Source of the DNA: Nitrospira sp.
Lineage (GTDB): Bacteria; Nitrospirota; Nitrospiria; Nitrospirales; Nitrospiraceae
DNA length: 64,000 nucleotides
Direction of reading: 5' to 3'
Assembly (NCBI GenBank): GCA_024330965.1
Contig: JANDJL010000008.1
Span: forward strand, 1 to 64,000
In this document: positions 1-10,185 of the stretch, piece by piece
Layout: each line of letters starts with the position of its first letter
Numbering within the stretch: position 1 is the first letter of the stretch
Notes under the pieces: model-generated
What the model saw: the letters and a program-made list of their open reading frames with translations, nothing else
Databases searched by the model: none
Told to the model about the DNA's origin: nothing
Made by a program: the position numbers and the translations under genes

Positions 1-165
1 GTCATGGGGGAGCGTATGGGTTGATAGGCTGCTCGATCAATGAACGTGCTGGATCTTCGCGGGAGGCGGCTTCTGGACGGACGGCGTGGGGACAAAAATT
101 TCTAGGCGAGAGAAAAAGGGGCTGGTATTCTCGACTAGGTGATCTGAAGCAGGAACCGAGGTGCT

Positions 166-930
166 ATGTTCGAACTAGAGCTTCCAGACGTCACGATCTA
201 TCTGGTGGCCATCTTGGGCCTGCTGGTCGTGTGGCAGTTTTATCAGATGCAGATCATGGCCGGACGAATTTTGGCCATTGATATTTTCGATCGTTCCGGG
301 ATCCGCATGTATATCTACGTCGTCCCGGAAAACGACGGTGCGTGCGAGGTTTGCTCGGCTGTGCACGGACGGGTGTTTCTGCCGTCCTACATCGTGAAAA
401 AAGGGTTTTCGCCGCTGCCGGAAACATGCCGGCGGCCGATTCCGTGTCTTGGTGTGTTGGTTGGGCTTTATGGAGCGTGGCCTGAAGCACGGGACGTTGT
501 GCAACGGCTTCGAGCCAACGCCAAAAGGGGCTGGATCCAGTTGTCCGCAGAAGAGCTGCGCGCGTTGGTGAACGGACAATGGGAAACGAGCATCAGCGCC
601 GAGACGGACCGCGTCGTGGTTCGCATGCTGGAAGCGGTCTGTTATGAAAACATCAATCAGGCTGTATCGATCTCAAGCTATCTGTACGTCATCGACGAGG
701 CCAGGGAAATCCGCCATCTCCTCCTGCTGGTTCCCGCCTATCTTCGGTTGACCCGTCTCTTGGCCCGCTCGGGAGACGGCGACGGCGCGCTGGCGATGAT
801 CGAGCGGTTTGACGCGCGATTCCCCCCCACGAAGCGAGGGATCCATTTTCCGACCAAGGAGCAGCGCAACGTGATGAAGACGCTAAAGGCGCTGCTGCTC
901 AAGAATCGACAGGTCCATGTGGCGGCGTAG
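166..930 (+). CDS. Unknown membrane-anchored protein with CxxC cysteines
   Basis: This 254-residue protein was not recognised as a named family. Residues 9-25 form a single hydrophobic segment (VTIYLVAILGLLVVWQF), so it is probably anchored by its N terminus. A cysteine cluster follows at about residues 60-95: a CEVC pair, then single Cys residues in PETCRRPIPC. This could bind a metal or form a disulfide. The C-terminal half is predicted helical, resembling TPR-like helices, and ends without a recognisable motif. The ATG follows a GAGG ribosome site. It converges on the HD-protein gene with only 10 bases between the two stops. The 165 bases upstream show no gene that can be supported. Function is not assigned. 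Confidence 0.7.
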   Translation: MFELELPDVTIYLVAILGLLVVWQFYQMQIMAGRILAIDIFDRSGIRMYIYVVPENDGACEVCSAVHGRVFLPSYIVKKGFSPLPETCRRPIPCLGVLVGLYGAWPEARDVVQRLRANAKRGWIQLSAEELRALVNGQWETSISAETDRVVVRMLEAVCYENINQAVSISSYLYVIDEAREIRHLLLLVPAYLRLTRLLARSGDGDGALAMIERFDARFPPTKRGIHFPTKEQRNVMKTLKALLLKNRQVHVAA

Positions 931-940
931 TCCGCGAGCG

Positions 941-2374
941 CTAGAAGCTGGACTCGATGCTGGACGGCGCTTTGTTCAGGACGGCCGCCGCCGCTCGGGA
1001 AAGCGCGGCGTCATGGGTATGGTCGAGCGAATAAACCCGAAATTGGACGAGCCTGGTCGGCAACAGATCCAGAAATTCCTCCAAGGGGTCGGTTGAAACC
1101 TGCTTGGTTCCCGGATCATACACGTACAGCGGGCGGCCTCGTTGATCTTTGGGATCCGGCCTCGGATCAAGCGGGGCCATATCGACGCGGAACTCCAAAT
1201 TCCGCAACTCCTTCGGCAACTCTTTGGCGATCTGCTGCGCGAAGTGCCGGTGGCCGGGAAACGCCATGCCGCGCGCCTCTCCCTTTTCCTTGAGCGAGGT
1301 GCTGTAGGCCATTTTCCACTTCACGTCCCGGTCCAAGATTCGACCCCACTCCTCGCCGAGCCTTCGGCGGGTCCTGACTCCGGCGCGTCGCCAGGATCGG
1401 ACTTCCTCTAGGAGAGACCAATCCGTGAGCGCCCGGTACTTGTCCATGTGTTTGCGCGGATCGTAGGGAAACAAAAGTTTCATCGTCTCGCCGAAGATGT
1501 CGCGCAGGTGAATGTCGATGGCTCTGGTCGTGCGGTGAAAATACACGTTGGAGTAGAGGTACATGCGGGTGTTGAGGAACATTTGGAGGGCCGGAAGACC
1601 GGTCTTATGGATCGTGAACCCTTTGTCGGTCATGATCGTATAGTGAATGAGTCTGGTCAGGTCGACCGGACCGACGGCCACTCCGCACATGTAGGAGTCT
1701 CGCAGGACGTAATCGAGGTTGTCGCCCGTGTAGGCGCCGGAGATGATGGGTTGAAGGAGGTCGAGCCAACGGGGGAGGCGGGAGTTGTCCTTGCTTTTTT
1801 CTTTGAGGATCAGATGGGCGATTTGGTCAGGATCGAGTTCCTCTCCCCCGGCGAAAGGGCCGGAGGGACTGCGGCGGATTTTTCTGATGATGGGGCCGAG
1901 GTGCTCGCGGATGATGATCTGTCCCAGTCGTTCGTGGGTCAGGTCAAAATGGTGGAGATAGTTCTCGTCGAAGAAATGGCAAAAGGGACCGTGGCCGATA
2001 TCGTGAACCAGGGCGGTGACGCGCAGCACTTCTTCGACGTAGTTGGCCGAGGGAACGTCCTGAGCGACTTTTTTGAGAAACGGATAGAGATGGCGGGCGA
2101 ATCGTCCAGCAACGTGCATGGTGCCGAGAGAATGGACGAACCGGCTGTGCTCGGCCGACGGATACACCCAACGAGCACTCTGTAACTGGTAAATGCACCG
2201 GAGCCGTTGGACCCACGGCGAATCGATCAGGTCCTTCTCAGTTCGCTCGAAGGGATCCGGATCGGCATAGGGGACGGTGAAGGAGATGTAGCGATGAATG
2301 GGATCGGCGATGAGCGCCGATCCGTCGTAGGGGGCGTTCGCCGAATGGGCGTCCGATCGCTCCGGCCGGTCCAT
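941..2374 (-). CDS. HD-domain phosphohydrolase (dGTPase/YdhJ-like)
   Basis: The protein has 477 residues and belongs to the HD superfamily of metal-dependent phosphohydrolases related to dGTP triphosphohydrolases and SAMHD1. The metal-binding residues are visible: H76 and H81 in EHSRFVH, the HD pair H124/D125 in HDIGHGPFCHFF, and D221/D226 in NLDYVLRD. The tail beyond about residue 350 lacks known motifs. Family members hydrolyse dNTPs or other nucleotides; the substrate here cannot be read from sequence. It is the last gene of a minus-strand run, 13 bases downstream of the DUF2062 gene, so cotranscription is likely. The family call is firm and the substrate open. Confidence 0.88.
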   Translation of the reverse strand: MDRPERSDAHSANAPYDGSALIADPIHRYISFTVPYADPDPFERTEKDLIDSPWVQRLRCIYQLQSARWVYPSAEHSRFVHSLGTMHVAGRFARHLYPFLKKVAQDVPSANYVEEVLRVTALVHDIGHGPFCHFFDENYLHHFDLTHERLGQIIIREHLGPIIRKIRRSPSGPFAGGEELDPDQIAHLILKEKSKDNSRLPRWLDLLQPIISGAYTGDNLDYVLRDSYMCGVAVGPVDLTRLIHYTIMTDKGFTIHKTGLPALQMFLNTRMYLYSNVYFHRTTRAIDIHLRDIFGETMKLLFPYDPRKHMDKYRALTDWSLLEEVRSWRRAGVRTRRRLGEEWGRILDRDVKWKMAYSTSLKEKGEARGMAFPGHRHFAQQIAKELPKELRNLEFRVDMAPLDPRPDPKDQRGRPLYVYDPGTKQVSTDPLEEFLDLLPTRLVQFRVYSLDHTHDAALSRAAAAVLNKAPSSIESSF

Positions 2375-2387
2375 GACGGAATCGATC

Positions 2388-2903
2388 TTATCGTACTTGA
2401 TCCGAGGGCGGCAACGACGGGCTTGACTCCTCCCGGTGGGGTGAACGGTACCGAAGAATGAACAGGTGCGCCAGCGGGTACGACACGAGCGCTCCGATCA
2501 GGCTCAAGACCAACCCGCCGACGATGAATGGAATCAGGTACGGAGCAACCTGCGTGTAAATTCCGGCGAAGCTGAGATCATCCCAATTAAATGGCGGCGT
2601 TTCCGGTCGGCCCAACAACCGGGCGCCGGTCCAATAGGTCGCGCCCAGGATCGGCACGATCGTCCACGGGTTGTTGACGAAGGCGCCGGCCAAGAGTGCC
2701 ACCACGTTGAGACCGAAGAGCCACGCGCACAGGATCGCCATGGCCGTATGGAGCCCGTAAGCGGGGCAAAACGCGATGAAGACGCCTATGGCAAACGCGA
2801 GGGCGGTCCGCTGCGGCGGCTCTTCAAGGTGAAGCACCTGACGTAGCAAGGCTCTGAAAGAACGGACGCGGAGCGCCGATGTCTGTTTGTCTGGAAGTGT
2901 CAT
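2388..2903 (-). CDS. DUF2062 membrane protein
   Basis: This 171-residue integral membrane protein carries the DUF2062 signature: EPPQRTALAFAIGVFIAF at about residues 28-45, then CPAYGLHT and the NNPWTIVP loop. Three to four hydrophobic segments are seen (about 34-55, 58-75 and 120-148). DUF2062 proteins have no settled function; some are fused to or encoded beside glycosyltransferases. Its start overlaps the thiL stop by four bases (ATGA), which suggests translational coupling. The C-terminal tail is rich in Ser and Pro and probably disordered. Confidence 0.85.
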   Translation of the reverse strand: MTLPDKQTSALRVRSFRALLRQVLHLEEPPQRTALAFAIGVFIAFCPAYGLHTAMAILCAWLFGLNVVALLAGAFVNNPWTIVPILGATYWTGARLLGRPETPPFNWDDLSFAGIYTQVAPYLIPFIVGGLVLSLIGALVSYPLAHLFILRYRSPHREESSPSLPPSDQVR

Positions 2904-3946
2904 GCGAAGAAGTGTTCGTAGCTGGTGATGGGCATCGGCCGCATGATGCCGTCGGCGTCTTTCAATTGAATTCCGAATCGTCGGTGTCGAACGGTGCCGA
3001 TGCGGGTGATGCGAAAGCCTCTCGCACGAGCCTGCCGCTCGATGGTTGCGCGCATTCGCGGTGGAACCGTAAACAAGAGTTCGTAATCTTCACCCCCCTC
3101 GACGGCCAAACCAACAGGCGACAGGCGGCGGCTCTCCGCGTAGGCTTGGCAGGATGGGGAAATGGGAAGGGCGCCGCCGTCGATTTCCGCTCCTACGCCA
3201 CTGGCCTCGCAGATGTGCCGTAAGTCGCCGGAGAGACCGTCGGAGAGATCGATGGCGGCGCTCGCCAATTGTTCTCGGTTGAGCCATTGACCTTCCTTCA
3301 CACGGGCAGACGGGCGGAGGTGACGCTCGATGAGGATGCGACGATCGGCCGCGGGCGGCGAAAGAGAACGTCGGTTTGTCGAACGAGGCGATCGGCGTTC
3401 GCTCAGCAACTTGAATCCGGCCAAAGAGTCTCCCAGCGTTCCCGTCACGTAGATGTGGTCGCCGACGACGGCCCCGTGACGAAACAGGGCTCGGCCCGCC
3501 GCCGTGGTACCGATGAGTGTGATGCCGAGAAACAAGCCGGCGCGGGAAGCCGAGGTGTCGCCTCCGATCAGCGCGACGTGGTGAAGACGGCAGGCCTCCA
3601 TGAGACCCTCGTAAATCGCGAAAATGGACGTCGATGTGAAACGACGAGGAATCGCGAGCGTCATAAGCAGGTAGCAAGGAACGGCCCCCATGGCGGCAAT
3701 GTCGCTGAGGTTGGCCATGGCCGCGCGATATCCGATCGTGCGGGGATCGGCCGTTTTGAGGTCGAAATGAACGCCTTCCGCCAGCAGATCGGTCGTCACG
3801 CACCACCAGACCGATTCGTTTGCCTCGATGACGGCGGCGTCGTCGCCGATTCCTTTGATGAGGCTCGGAGCGCGTCCGGCAAACCGGCGCGCGATCGCCC
3901 GGATCAAGGAAAATTCCGCTATGGAAGCAACCTTCCGCCTCGCCAC
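2900..3946 (-). CDS. thiL: Thiamine-monophosphate kinase
   Basis: ThiL phosphorylates thiamine monophosphate with ATP to give thiamine diphosphate, the last step of the cofactor pathway in the cytoplasm. The 348 residues match the family length. Typical segments are present: GIGDDAAVI near residue 32, TTDLLAEGVHF near 52, MANLSDIAAMGA near 76, GGDTSAS near 127 and a C-terminal GGEDYELLFTV. These form the ATP/Mg-binding site of the PurM-like fold. It lies between lon (45 bases upstream) and the DUF2062 gene (4-base overlap), so it is probably part of the galU-lon-thiL transcription unit. No odd features were seen. Confidence 0.95.
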   Translation of the reverse strand: MARRKVASIAEFSLIRAIARRFAGRAPSLIKGIGDDAAVIEANESVWWCVTTDLLAEGVHFDLKTADPRTIGYRAAMANLSDIAAMGAVPCYLLMTLAIPRRFTSTSIFAIYEGLMEACRLHHVALIGGDTSASRAGLFLGITLIGTTAAGRALFRHGAVVGDHIYVTGTLGDSLAGFKLLSERRSPRSTNRRSLSPPAADRRILIERHLRPSARVKEGQWLNREQLASAAIDLSDGLSGDLRHICEASGVGAEIDGGALPISPSCQAYAESRRLSPVGLAVEGGEDYELLFTVPPRMRATIERQARARGFRITRIGTVRHRRFGIQLKDADGIMRPMPITSYEHFFA

Positions 3947-3991
3947 GAGTTGCCAGACTGGGGTTAGTGGGGCTATGAACCGTCGGGATAC

Positions 3992-6475
3992 TTATAGCAC
4001 GGCCGGAAGTTCCGGTGCGCGGCTCCGTTCTCGCCGCCGTTTCTCAGCGTGGCCGGGCCGAGAAGGCGTCGCCGTGGAGGAAGACGACGATTTCTTGGGG
4101 TTCGGTGCTGCCTTGGTTTTGTGCACCAGCGCGACCTTCATCACCTCGTCCATGGTATCGGCGAATATGATCCGGATGCCTTTCAAAAGGTGTTTGGGGA
4201 TCTCCTCCAGATCTTTCTGGTTGCGCCGCGGAAGAATCACCGTCGTCAGTCTGGCCCGTTTAGCGGCCAGAATTTTCTCCTTGAGTCCGCCGACCGGCAG
4301 TACGCGCCCCCGCAATGTGATTTCGCCGGTCATCGCAAGATCTCTCCGCACGGGGATACCCGACAAAGCCGAGGCGATGGCGGTCGCCATCGTAATGCCA
4401 GCCGACGGCCCGTCTTTCGGGATGGCTCCGGCCGGCACGTGGATGTGCAGATCTTGTTTGGTGAACATGTCCGGCGTGATGTGCAGCGTCTTTTCGCGGG
4501 ATCGAACGTAACTGAGCGCTGCCTGAGCGGACTCTTTCATCACGTCGCCCAGATGCCCCGTCAGGGTCAACAGCCCTTTGCCTTTCATGACGGTGGCTTC
4601 GATGTGAAGCACGTCTCCTCCCGTTTCGGTCCATGCCAGGCCGGTTGCCACCCCCACTTCGTCTTTCTCCAGTTCCGCTTCCGGCACATATTTGGGCACG
4701 CCCAGATATTTGTGCAGATTCGAAGCATCGACGACAAATCCCTGCCCCTTGCCCTCCGCGACCTTCTTGGCCACCTTGCGCATGATATTGGCGATCTCGC
4801 GTTCCAAATTTCGCACGCCGGCTTCTCGCGTATAGTGCGAAATGATTTTCCTGATAGCCGGTTCGGCGATCTGGACGTGTTGGTTTGTGATCCCGTGTTC
4901 CTCCAATTGACGGGGGATCAGATATTTCTGGACGATGCCGAGCTTTTCTTCTTCCGTGTAGCCGGGGATTTCGATGATCTCCATGCGATCACGGAGAGCG
5001 GGAAGGATGGGGTCGATTAAGTTGGATGTGGTGATAAACATGACCTCGCTCAAGTCGAAGGGCACGCCCAGGTAATGGTCGGTGAAGGAGGCGTTTTGTT
5101 CCGGGTCGAGCACTTCGAGCAGGGCCGCGGAGGGGTCGCCGCGGAAATCCATGCCGACCTTGTCGACTTCGTCCAACATGAACACGGGATTGGCCGTCCC
5201 GGCCTGCTTCAATCCTTGGATGATGCGGCCCGGCAGCGCGCCGACGTAGGTGCGGCGGTGTCCCCGAATTTCGGCTTCGTCGCGGACGCCTCCCAGACTG
5301 ATGCGGACGAATTCACGGCCCAGCGCGCGGGCGATCGACTTGCCCAACGAAGTTTTTCCGACGCCTGGAGGGCCGACGAAACAGAGGATGGGGCCCTTCA
5401 TCTTCTCCTTGAGTTTTCGGACCGCCAGGTACTCCAAGATCCGTTCCTTGACCTTTTCCAAGTCGTAATGGTCTTCGTTCAAGACTTTGGCTGCCGCTTT
5501 CAAGTCGAGATTATCCTTGGAGCGTTTCGACCAGGGGAGTTCGACCATCCATTCTAAGTAGGTGCGGACTGTGGCGGACTCGGCGGTGTCCGGGTGCATC
5601 TTTTCCAACCGTTTGAGCTGTTTCTCGGCTTCTTTGAGCACCTTCTCGGGCATCTTGGCCTCGGCGATCCGCTTGCGGAACTCGGCGAGTTCTTCCGTTC
5701 GCTCGTCCGATTCGCCCAGTTCTTTTTGTATCGCTTTGAGCTGTTCCCGCAAGAAGTACTCGCGCTGGGTCTTATCCATCTCGCCTTTCGCTTGCGCCTG
5801 GATTTTTTGCTGCATAGACAAGACGTCAATTTCTTTGGCGAGGATTTCGCTGACTCGTCGGAGGCGGTCGATGGGATCGAGCACTTCCAGTACGGTCTGG
5901 GTCACGTCGACTTTGAGTCCCAGATTTGAGGCCACCATGTCGGCCAGTCGCCCAGGATCTTCCAGGTTTTCGATCACGACCATGACGTCGGGAATTAAGG
6001 CCTTGCCGAGGCTGACGAGACGCTCGATCTGTTCCTTGACCGTGCGCATGACCGCTTCGGCCTCCAACGCGGTCGCCGTGGGTTTCGTGTCGGCCAGTCT
6101 GTCGATTCGAACGGAAAAATAGGGCTCCGTTTGAACGTATTTGACGATCTTTCCTTTCGCGATCCCTTGAACTAGGATTTTGATTCGCTCGTCGGGCAGC
6201 TTGAGCATCCGCATGATGATCCCCACCGTGCCGATCGTATGGATGTCGTCGGGGGAGGGATTCTCAACGTCGAGGGCCTTTTGCGTGGCCAGAAAGATCA
6301 TGCGGTTGCCGGCCAAGGCCGCCTCAATGGCTTTGATCGACATCTCGCGTCCGACGAAAAGCGGGAGCACCATATAGGGGAAGACGACGATGTCGCGGAC
6401 CGGCAGGAGGGGGAGCTGCGACGGAATGTCGATGTTGTGGGGAATCTGGATCTCTTGCTCGTTCGGATCATTCAT
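3992..6475 (-). CDS. lon: ATP-dependent Lon protease
   Basis: LonA is a cytoplasmic AAA+ serine protease that degrades misfolded and regulatory proteins. The order is complete in 827 residues: an N-terminal substrate-binding domain beginning [20 protein letters not shown], a coiled-coil stretch at about 190-310, Walker [10 protein letters not shown] at about 367-375, Walker [10 protein letters not shown], and a C-terminal protease domain. The catalytic Ser is in KDGPSAGIT, at about residue 691. The partner Lys is in [13 protein letters not shown], about 43 residues later. The tail after the protease domain is rich in Ser, Lys and Arg and longer than in E. coli Lon. It lies 84 bases downstream of galU on the same strand. 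No heat-shock operator was recognised upstream. Confidence 0.98.
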   Translation of the reverse strand: MNDPNEQEIQIPHNIDIPSQLPLLPVRDIVVFPYMVLPLFVGREMSIKAIEAALAGNRMIFLATQKALDVENPSPDDIHTIGTVGIIMRMLKLPDERIKILVQGIAKGKIVKYVQTEPYFSVRIDRLADTKPTATALEAEAVMRTVKEQIERLVSLGKALIPDVMVVIENLEDPGRLADMVASNLGLKVDVTQTVLEVLDPIDRLRRVSEILAKEIDVLSMQQKIQAQAKGEMDKTQREYFLREQLKAIQKELGESDERTEELAEFRKRIAEAKMPEKVLKEAEKQLKRLEKMHPDTAESATVRTYLEWMVELPWSKRSKDNLDLKAAAKVLNEDHYDLEKVKERILEYLAVRKLKEKMKGPILCFVGPPGVGKTSLGKSIARALGREFVRISLGGVRDEAEIRGHRRTYVGALPGRIIQGLKQAGTANPVFMLDEVDKVGMDFRGDPSAALLEVLDPEQNASFTDHYLGVPFDLSEVMFITTSNLIDPILPALRDRMEIIEIPGYTEEEKLGIVQKYLIPRQLEEHGITNQHVQIAEPAIRKIISHYTREAGVRNLEREIANIMRKVAKKVAEGKGQGFVVDASNLHKYLGVPKYVPEAELEKDEVGVATGLAWTETGGDVLHIEATVMKGKGLLTLTGHLGDVMKESAQAALSYVRSREKTLHITPDMFTKQDLHIHVPAGAIPKDGPSAGITMATAIASALSGIPVRRDLAMTGEITLRGRVLPVGGLKEKILAAKRARLTTVILPRRNQKDLEEIPKHLLKGIRIIFADTMDEVMKVALVHKTKAAPNPKKSSSSSTATPSRPGHAEKRRRERSRAPELPAVL

Positions 6476-6559
6476 GGTGCGGCTCTTTCTTGGCGTTCGT
6501 CCGGGTTAAAGACGGCCGTCTTTGGCGGACCTGGCGCATCAAAGACGGTGGCGGAGGCC

Positions 6560-7456
6560 TTATGTGCGACGATTCTGAATCATCGCGCGGGTTCGAGACA
6601 ATAGGTATTCGCGAAAGTCGGCGCCCAACGAGGGGTTCTTGAGCGCGAACTCGACGGTCGCAATCAGAAATCCGAGTTTGTCTCCGGCGTCGTGGCGCTG
6701 TCCCTGAATCTCATGCGCGAACATCGGGGATTTCTTGCCCAGTTCTTTGAGTGCGTCGGTCAACTGGATTTCTCCGTTTTTTCCGGGCGGCGTTTTTCGC
6801 AGGATGGGGAAAATCTCGGGGGGGAGGACATACCGCCCGATCACAGCCAGCGTGGAGGGCGCGTCGGCGGGAGACGGCTTTTCCACCATATCCTCGACTC
6901 GATGCAACCCTTTGGCAAGCCGCTTCGGGGCCACGATTCCGTATCGACTGACGTCGGATTTGGATACGTTCTGTACGCCGAGAACCGCGCCGTGATGTTT
7001 GCGGTAGACATGAATCAATTGCGCGAGCGCCGGTACCTCGGCGTCGATGATCTCATCGCCGAGAATCACCGCAAACGGCTCGTCGCCGATCAGGTGTTGG
7101 GCGCACAAGACGGCGTGGCCCAATCCCAGCGCTTCCTGCTGCCGCACGTAGCAGAAATTTGCGAGGGTTGAAATCTGGCGAATTTGATGGAGAACTTGGC
7201 TTTTCCCCGTTCCTTTCAGGTTCTCTTCGAGTTCGACCGATCGGTCGAAGTGGTCTTCGATCGCCCGCTTGCCCCGGCCCGTGATCACGATGATGTCTTC
7301 GATGCCCGATGCCACCGCCTCTTCCACCGCGTATTGAATCAGGGGCTTGTCCACCAACGGCAGCATTTCTTTGGGAGAAGCCTTTGTCGCGGGGAGGAAA
7401 CGTGTGCCCAGGCCCGCTGCGGGGAGCACGGCTTTTCTGACAGTCACGCGGGACAT
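6560..7456 (-). CDS. galU: UTP-glucose-1-phosphate uridylyltransferase
   Basis: GalU makes UDP-glucose from UTP and glucose 1-phosphate for LPS and glycan synthesis. The protein is 298 residues, as usual. It starts MSRVTVRKAVLPAAGLGTRF, with the nucleotide-binding signature G-L-G-T-R-F and KEMLPLVDKPLIQY, followed by GDEI and VEKP motifs. A longer reading frame extends upstream to 7606, but those 50 extra residues are Pro/Arg-rich and do not look like GalU, so I place the start at 7456. No ribosome site precedes this ATG. A good promoter puts the transcription start about one base before it (see 7464-7492), so the mRNA may be leaderless. It is the first gene of the minus-strand run towards lon. 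Confidence 0.95.
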   Translation of the reverse strand: MSRVTVRKAVLPAAGLGTRFLPATKASPKEMLPLVDKPLIQYAVEEAVASGIEDIIVITGRGKRAIEDHFDRSVELEENLKGTGKSQVLHQIRQISTLANFCYVRQQEALGLGHAVLCAQHLIGDEPFAVILGDEIIDAEVPALAQLIHVYRKHHGAVLGVQNVSKSDVSRYGIVAPKRLAKGLHRVEDMVEKPSPADAPSTLAVIGRYVLPPEIFPILRKTPPGKNGEIQLTDALKELGKKSPMFAHEIQGQRHDAGDKLGFLIATVEFALKNPSLGADFREYLLSRTRAMIQNRRT

Positions 7457-7463
7457 GCAGCGG

Positions 7464-7492
7464 ATACTATGTGATGGGGGTGGGGATGTCAA
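7464..7492 (-). promoter_or_regulatory. Predicted sigma70-type promoter of galU
   Basis: On the minus strand a perfect -35 box TTGACA (7492-7487) is separated by exactly 17 bases from TAGTAT (7469-7464), which matches the -10 consensus at four of six positions. The expected transcription start is about 7457, immediately before the galU ATG at 7456. This is prediction from spacing and consensus only. Confidence 0.65.
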
Positions 7493-7647
7493 GAAAAGGC
7501 CGCCTCGCATTCGCGCTGCCGGAACGCGAGGCGACGCGACCGCGCGGGATGCGGGCGGGAGTCGCGGGACGTGGGTGGGAGTGGGGGAGCGGGATGGACC
7601 GTCCACGTCTCGAATCAGGAGGACTCGACACCAAGTCCTTTACATCC

Positions 7648-7676
7648 TTTACAATGGTTGGACGCATCAATATAAT
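7648..7676 (+). promoter_or_regulatory. Predicted sigma70-type promoter of bamA and the envelope operon
   Basis: TTTACA (7648-7653) and a perfect TATAAT (7671-7676) are separated by 17 bases on the plus strand. The expected start is near 7683, giving a leader of about 140 bases before bamA. It is the best promoter match I saw in the window. It faces away from the galU promoter, so the two units share one divergent control region at about 7457-7820. Confidence 0.7.
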
Positions 7677-7820
7677 CCGACAGTTTTTGCGGGCATAAAA
7701 AGTGAAACGGGATCTCCCTGTCTTGTCAGCGGGCGGGTCACGTTCCCGTCATCTTTGTTCTGATGATCGAAAAGAACGCTGAGGAGTGCCTTCGGTATCG
7801 GCCGTTCGATAACGGAATCC

Positions 7821-10145
7821 TTGTCGGTGACCACGACTTTCCTGAAACAATTTCGATGGCTGATCGCCCTGGCCGCGATGGGCTCCGCGCTGTCCGCGTG
7901 GTGCGAAGCGGTTTCGGAAACGATCGGTTCCAGGGTGCAGTCGATCGAGATTCGCGGAAACAAGCGCATTGAAGTTCCCGCCATCCTCGGCCGTCTGACG
8001 CTCAAGGTCGGTGATTTCTACGAGCCCGAGATCGTTCGCGGGCAGGTCAAGATTTTGTACGACTCGGGATTCTTCGAGGACGTGCAGGTTGAAACCGAAG
8101 CGGTGACGGGTGGGACGGCCGTGATCTTTGTCGTGCGGGAGAAACCCTTCATCACCGAGATCGTGTACGATGGAAACGAAAATCTGAGTGACGACAAGCT
8201 GAAGGAAAAAACCGTCATCAAAAGCCAGACGTTTCTCAATCTCCAACAGGTCAAGGAAAGCGCGGAGAACATCCGGGCGGCGTACGAGAAAGAGGGGTAT
8301 TTCAACTGCCAAGTGGTCCCGGTCGTCCAGACGTTGGATCAGGAGCGCAAACGGCTGACTTTCTTTATCAAAGAAGGAAAAAAGGCGCGCGTGAAAAGCG
8401 TGGTGTTCGACGGACTGCGCGCCACGACCAGGGACGAGCTGTTCAAAGTGCTGAGCACGCGCGAATGGGTGCCATGGTACGGGATCTTCACGCGCTTCGC
8501 GCTGCCTTCGTTTATCTCGGACGCCGGCGTGTTGAAGCGAGAGGAATTGTCGAATGATGTGGAACGGATCAGAGAAGTGCTGCTTAATAAGGGCTACTTT
8601 AACGCGAGGGTCAGCCTCTCGTCGGTCGAACTGACCGACGACAAACAATGGTTCGTGGTCACGTTCAACGTTTTCGAAGGAGAGCCGTTTACCGTGGCCC
8701 AGGTGGGCTTTCGCGGGCATACCGTGTTTGAAGAGGACGAACTGCGCGAGGGGATGACAATCAAAGAGGGTGAGATTTTCCAACGCGCCAAACTGCGCGA
8801 CGAAATCACCCGCTTGACCGACAAATACGGCGGCAAGGGTTATTCGTTCGCCGAAATCACTCCCAACGTGATTCCAAACGATCAGGAGCGGACCGTCAAC
8901 ATCATCTTCAACGTGAAGGAAGGGGAGATGATGCGTATCCGCCAAATCAATATTTTTGGAAACAACAAAACCCGCGACAACGTCATCCGAAGGGAAATTC
9001 GGGTGGACGAACAGGATGTGATCGATACCCCTTCGCTCAAGCGGAGTTTCCAACGGCTGAACAACTTGAATTTCTTCGAGACCGTTGAAATTCTCCCGGA
9101 AAAAGTGGCCGCCGACAAAGTGGATCTGAACGTCCGGGTCAAGGAGAAGCCGACCGGTCAGTTCAGCATCGGAGGCGGGTTCAGTTCGTTGGATCGGTTG
9201 ATGGCTATTGCCAATATCACCGAAGGGAACATCGGCGGCTACGGTTACATGGGGCGCATCAGCGGGCAGATCGGCCAGCGGAGGAGCATGGGAACGATCA
9301 CGTTCCGCAATCCGTACCTCAACGACTCGCTGACGTCGTTTCAAATCGACGGCTATCGAACCATGACGAACTTCCTGTCGTTTTTCGAATCCCGAACCGG
9401 CGGAAGCGTCACGCTCGGCCGCTGGCTGTCTGAATACAATACGGGAAGTATCAGTATCTTCGGCGAAGAGATCAACTACCGAAGTCCGGCGCTGGGTGTT
9501 TGCGAATCACGGCCCGACATTTGCGAACAACTGGGGCGTCAATCGACGACGGGATTCAGAGTCAGTGCGTTTCGGGACACGCGGGATTACTTTCTTGATC
9601 CCCGGTCGGGATGGCGGATCGGCGGCGGGTTCGACTGGGGTACGCCGTGGATGGGGGGCAGCAACAATTTCATCAAGTACACCGCGGACGTGATCAAGGT
9701 CACACCGCTTCCCTTTGACATGAGATTGTCGCTCCGGGGCCGGTTCGGCGAGATTCGGCCGTTCGAAGGCAAGCCGGTCCCCCTCAGCGAGCGGTTCTAC
9801 GTCGGCGGTATCAATACGGTCCGCGGATTCGTGTTCGGACGGGCGGGCCCCGTGGTGCCGGCGACGCGCACCACGATCGGCGCCGCCAAGCAGATCATCT
9901 TCAACGCCGACTTGATCTTTACGATCTCGTCCGAGGCGAAGTTGAACGGCGTGATCTTTTTCGACTATGGAAAAGGATTCGACGAAAACGAAGCGCTGTC
10001 GTTGGATCTCCGGAAAACCGCTGGATTTGAGGGCCGCTGGATCTCGCCGTTCGGCCCTTTGCGCGCGGCGTACGGTATCAATCTTGACCCTCGGCCTGGA
10101 GAGCGGGGGGGCGTCTTTGAGTTTACGATCGGATCGATTTTCTGA
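7821..10145 (+). CDS. bamA: Outer-membrane protein assembly factor BamA
   Basis: BamA is the Omp85 core of the machinery that folds beta-barrels into the outer membrane. The 774-residue protein begins with a signal peptide (hydrophobic run at about 13-26, ending near AWCEA). Five POTRA domains follow, starting VQSIEIRGNKRI at about residue 38 and ending near 420. A C-terminal 16-strand barrel follows, with the VRGF motif in the sequence INTVRGFVFGRAGP. It ends in the aromatic signal FEFTIGSIF. The start is uncertain: TTG at 7821 or GTG at 7827, both without a strong ribosome site. It heads the envelope operon, followed by two OmpH-like chaperones, as in many Gram-negative bacteria. Confidence 0.97.
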   Translation: MSVTTTFLKQFRWLIALAAMGSALSAWCEAVSETIGSRVQSIEIRGNKRIEVPAILGRLTLKVGDFYEPEIVRGQVKILYDSGFFEDVQVETEAVTGGTAVIFVVREKPFITEIVYDGNENLSDDKLKEKTVIKSQTFLNLQQVKESAENIRAAYEKEGYFNCQVVPVVQTLDQERKRLTFFIKEGKKARVKSVVFDGLRATTRDELFKVLSTREWVPWYGIFTRFALPSFISDAGVLKREELSNDVERIREVLLNKGYFNARVSLSSVELTDDKQWFVVTFNVFEGEPFTVAQVGFRGHTVFEEDELREGMTIKEGEIFQRAKLRDEITRLTDKYGGKGYSFAEITPNVIPNDQERTVNIIFNVKEGEMMRIRQINIFGNNKTRDNVIRREIRVDEQDVIDTPSLKRSFQRLNNLNFFETVEILPEKVAADKVDLNVRVKEKPTGQFSIGGGFSSLDRLMAIANITEGNIGGYGYMGRISGQIGQRRSMGTITFRNPYLNDSLTSFQIDGYRTMTNFLSFFESRTGGSVTLGRWLSEYNTGSISIFGEEINYRSPALGVCESRPDICEQLGRQSTTGFRVSAFRDTRDYFLDPRSGWRIGGGFDWGTPWMGGSNNFIKYTADVIKVTPLPFDMRLSLRGRFGEIRPFEGKPVPLSERFYVGGINTVRGFVFGRAGPVVPATRTTIGAAKQIIFNADLIFTISSEAKLNGVIFFDYGKGFDENEALSLDLRKTAGFEGRWISPFGPLRAAYGINLDPRPGERGGVFEFTIGSIF

Positions 10146-10185
10146 CGAAACCGGCCGGTGCAAAACGCAAAAGGATGGCGAAGGG

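Noticed and set aside
7457-7606. 50-residue upstream extension of galU
   Set aside because: Pro/Arg-rich sequence not seen in GalU, and it would include the predicted promoter.
7749-9344. 531-residue open frame on the minus strand opposite bamA
   Set aside because: It mirrors the codon pattern of bamA, which has complete POTRA and barrel motifs on the plus strand; the antisense product has no recognisable domain.
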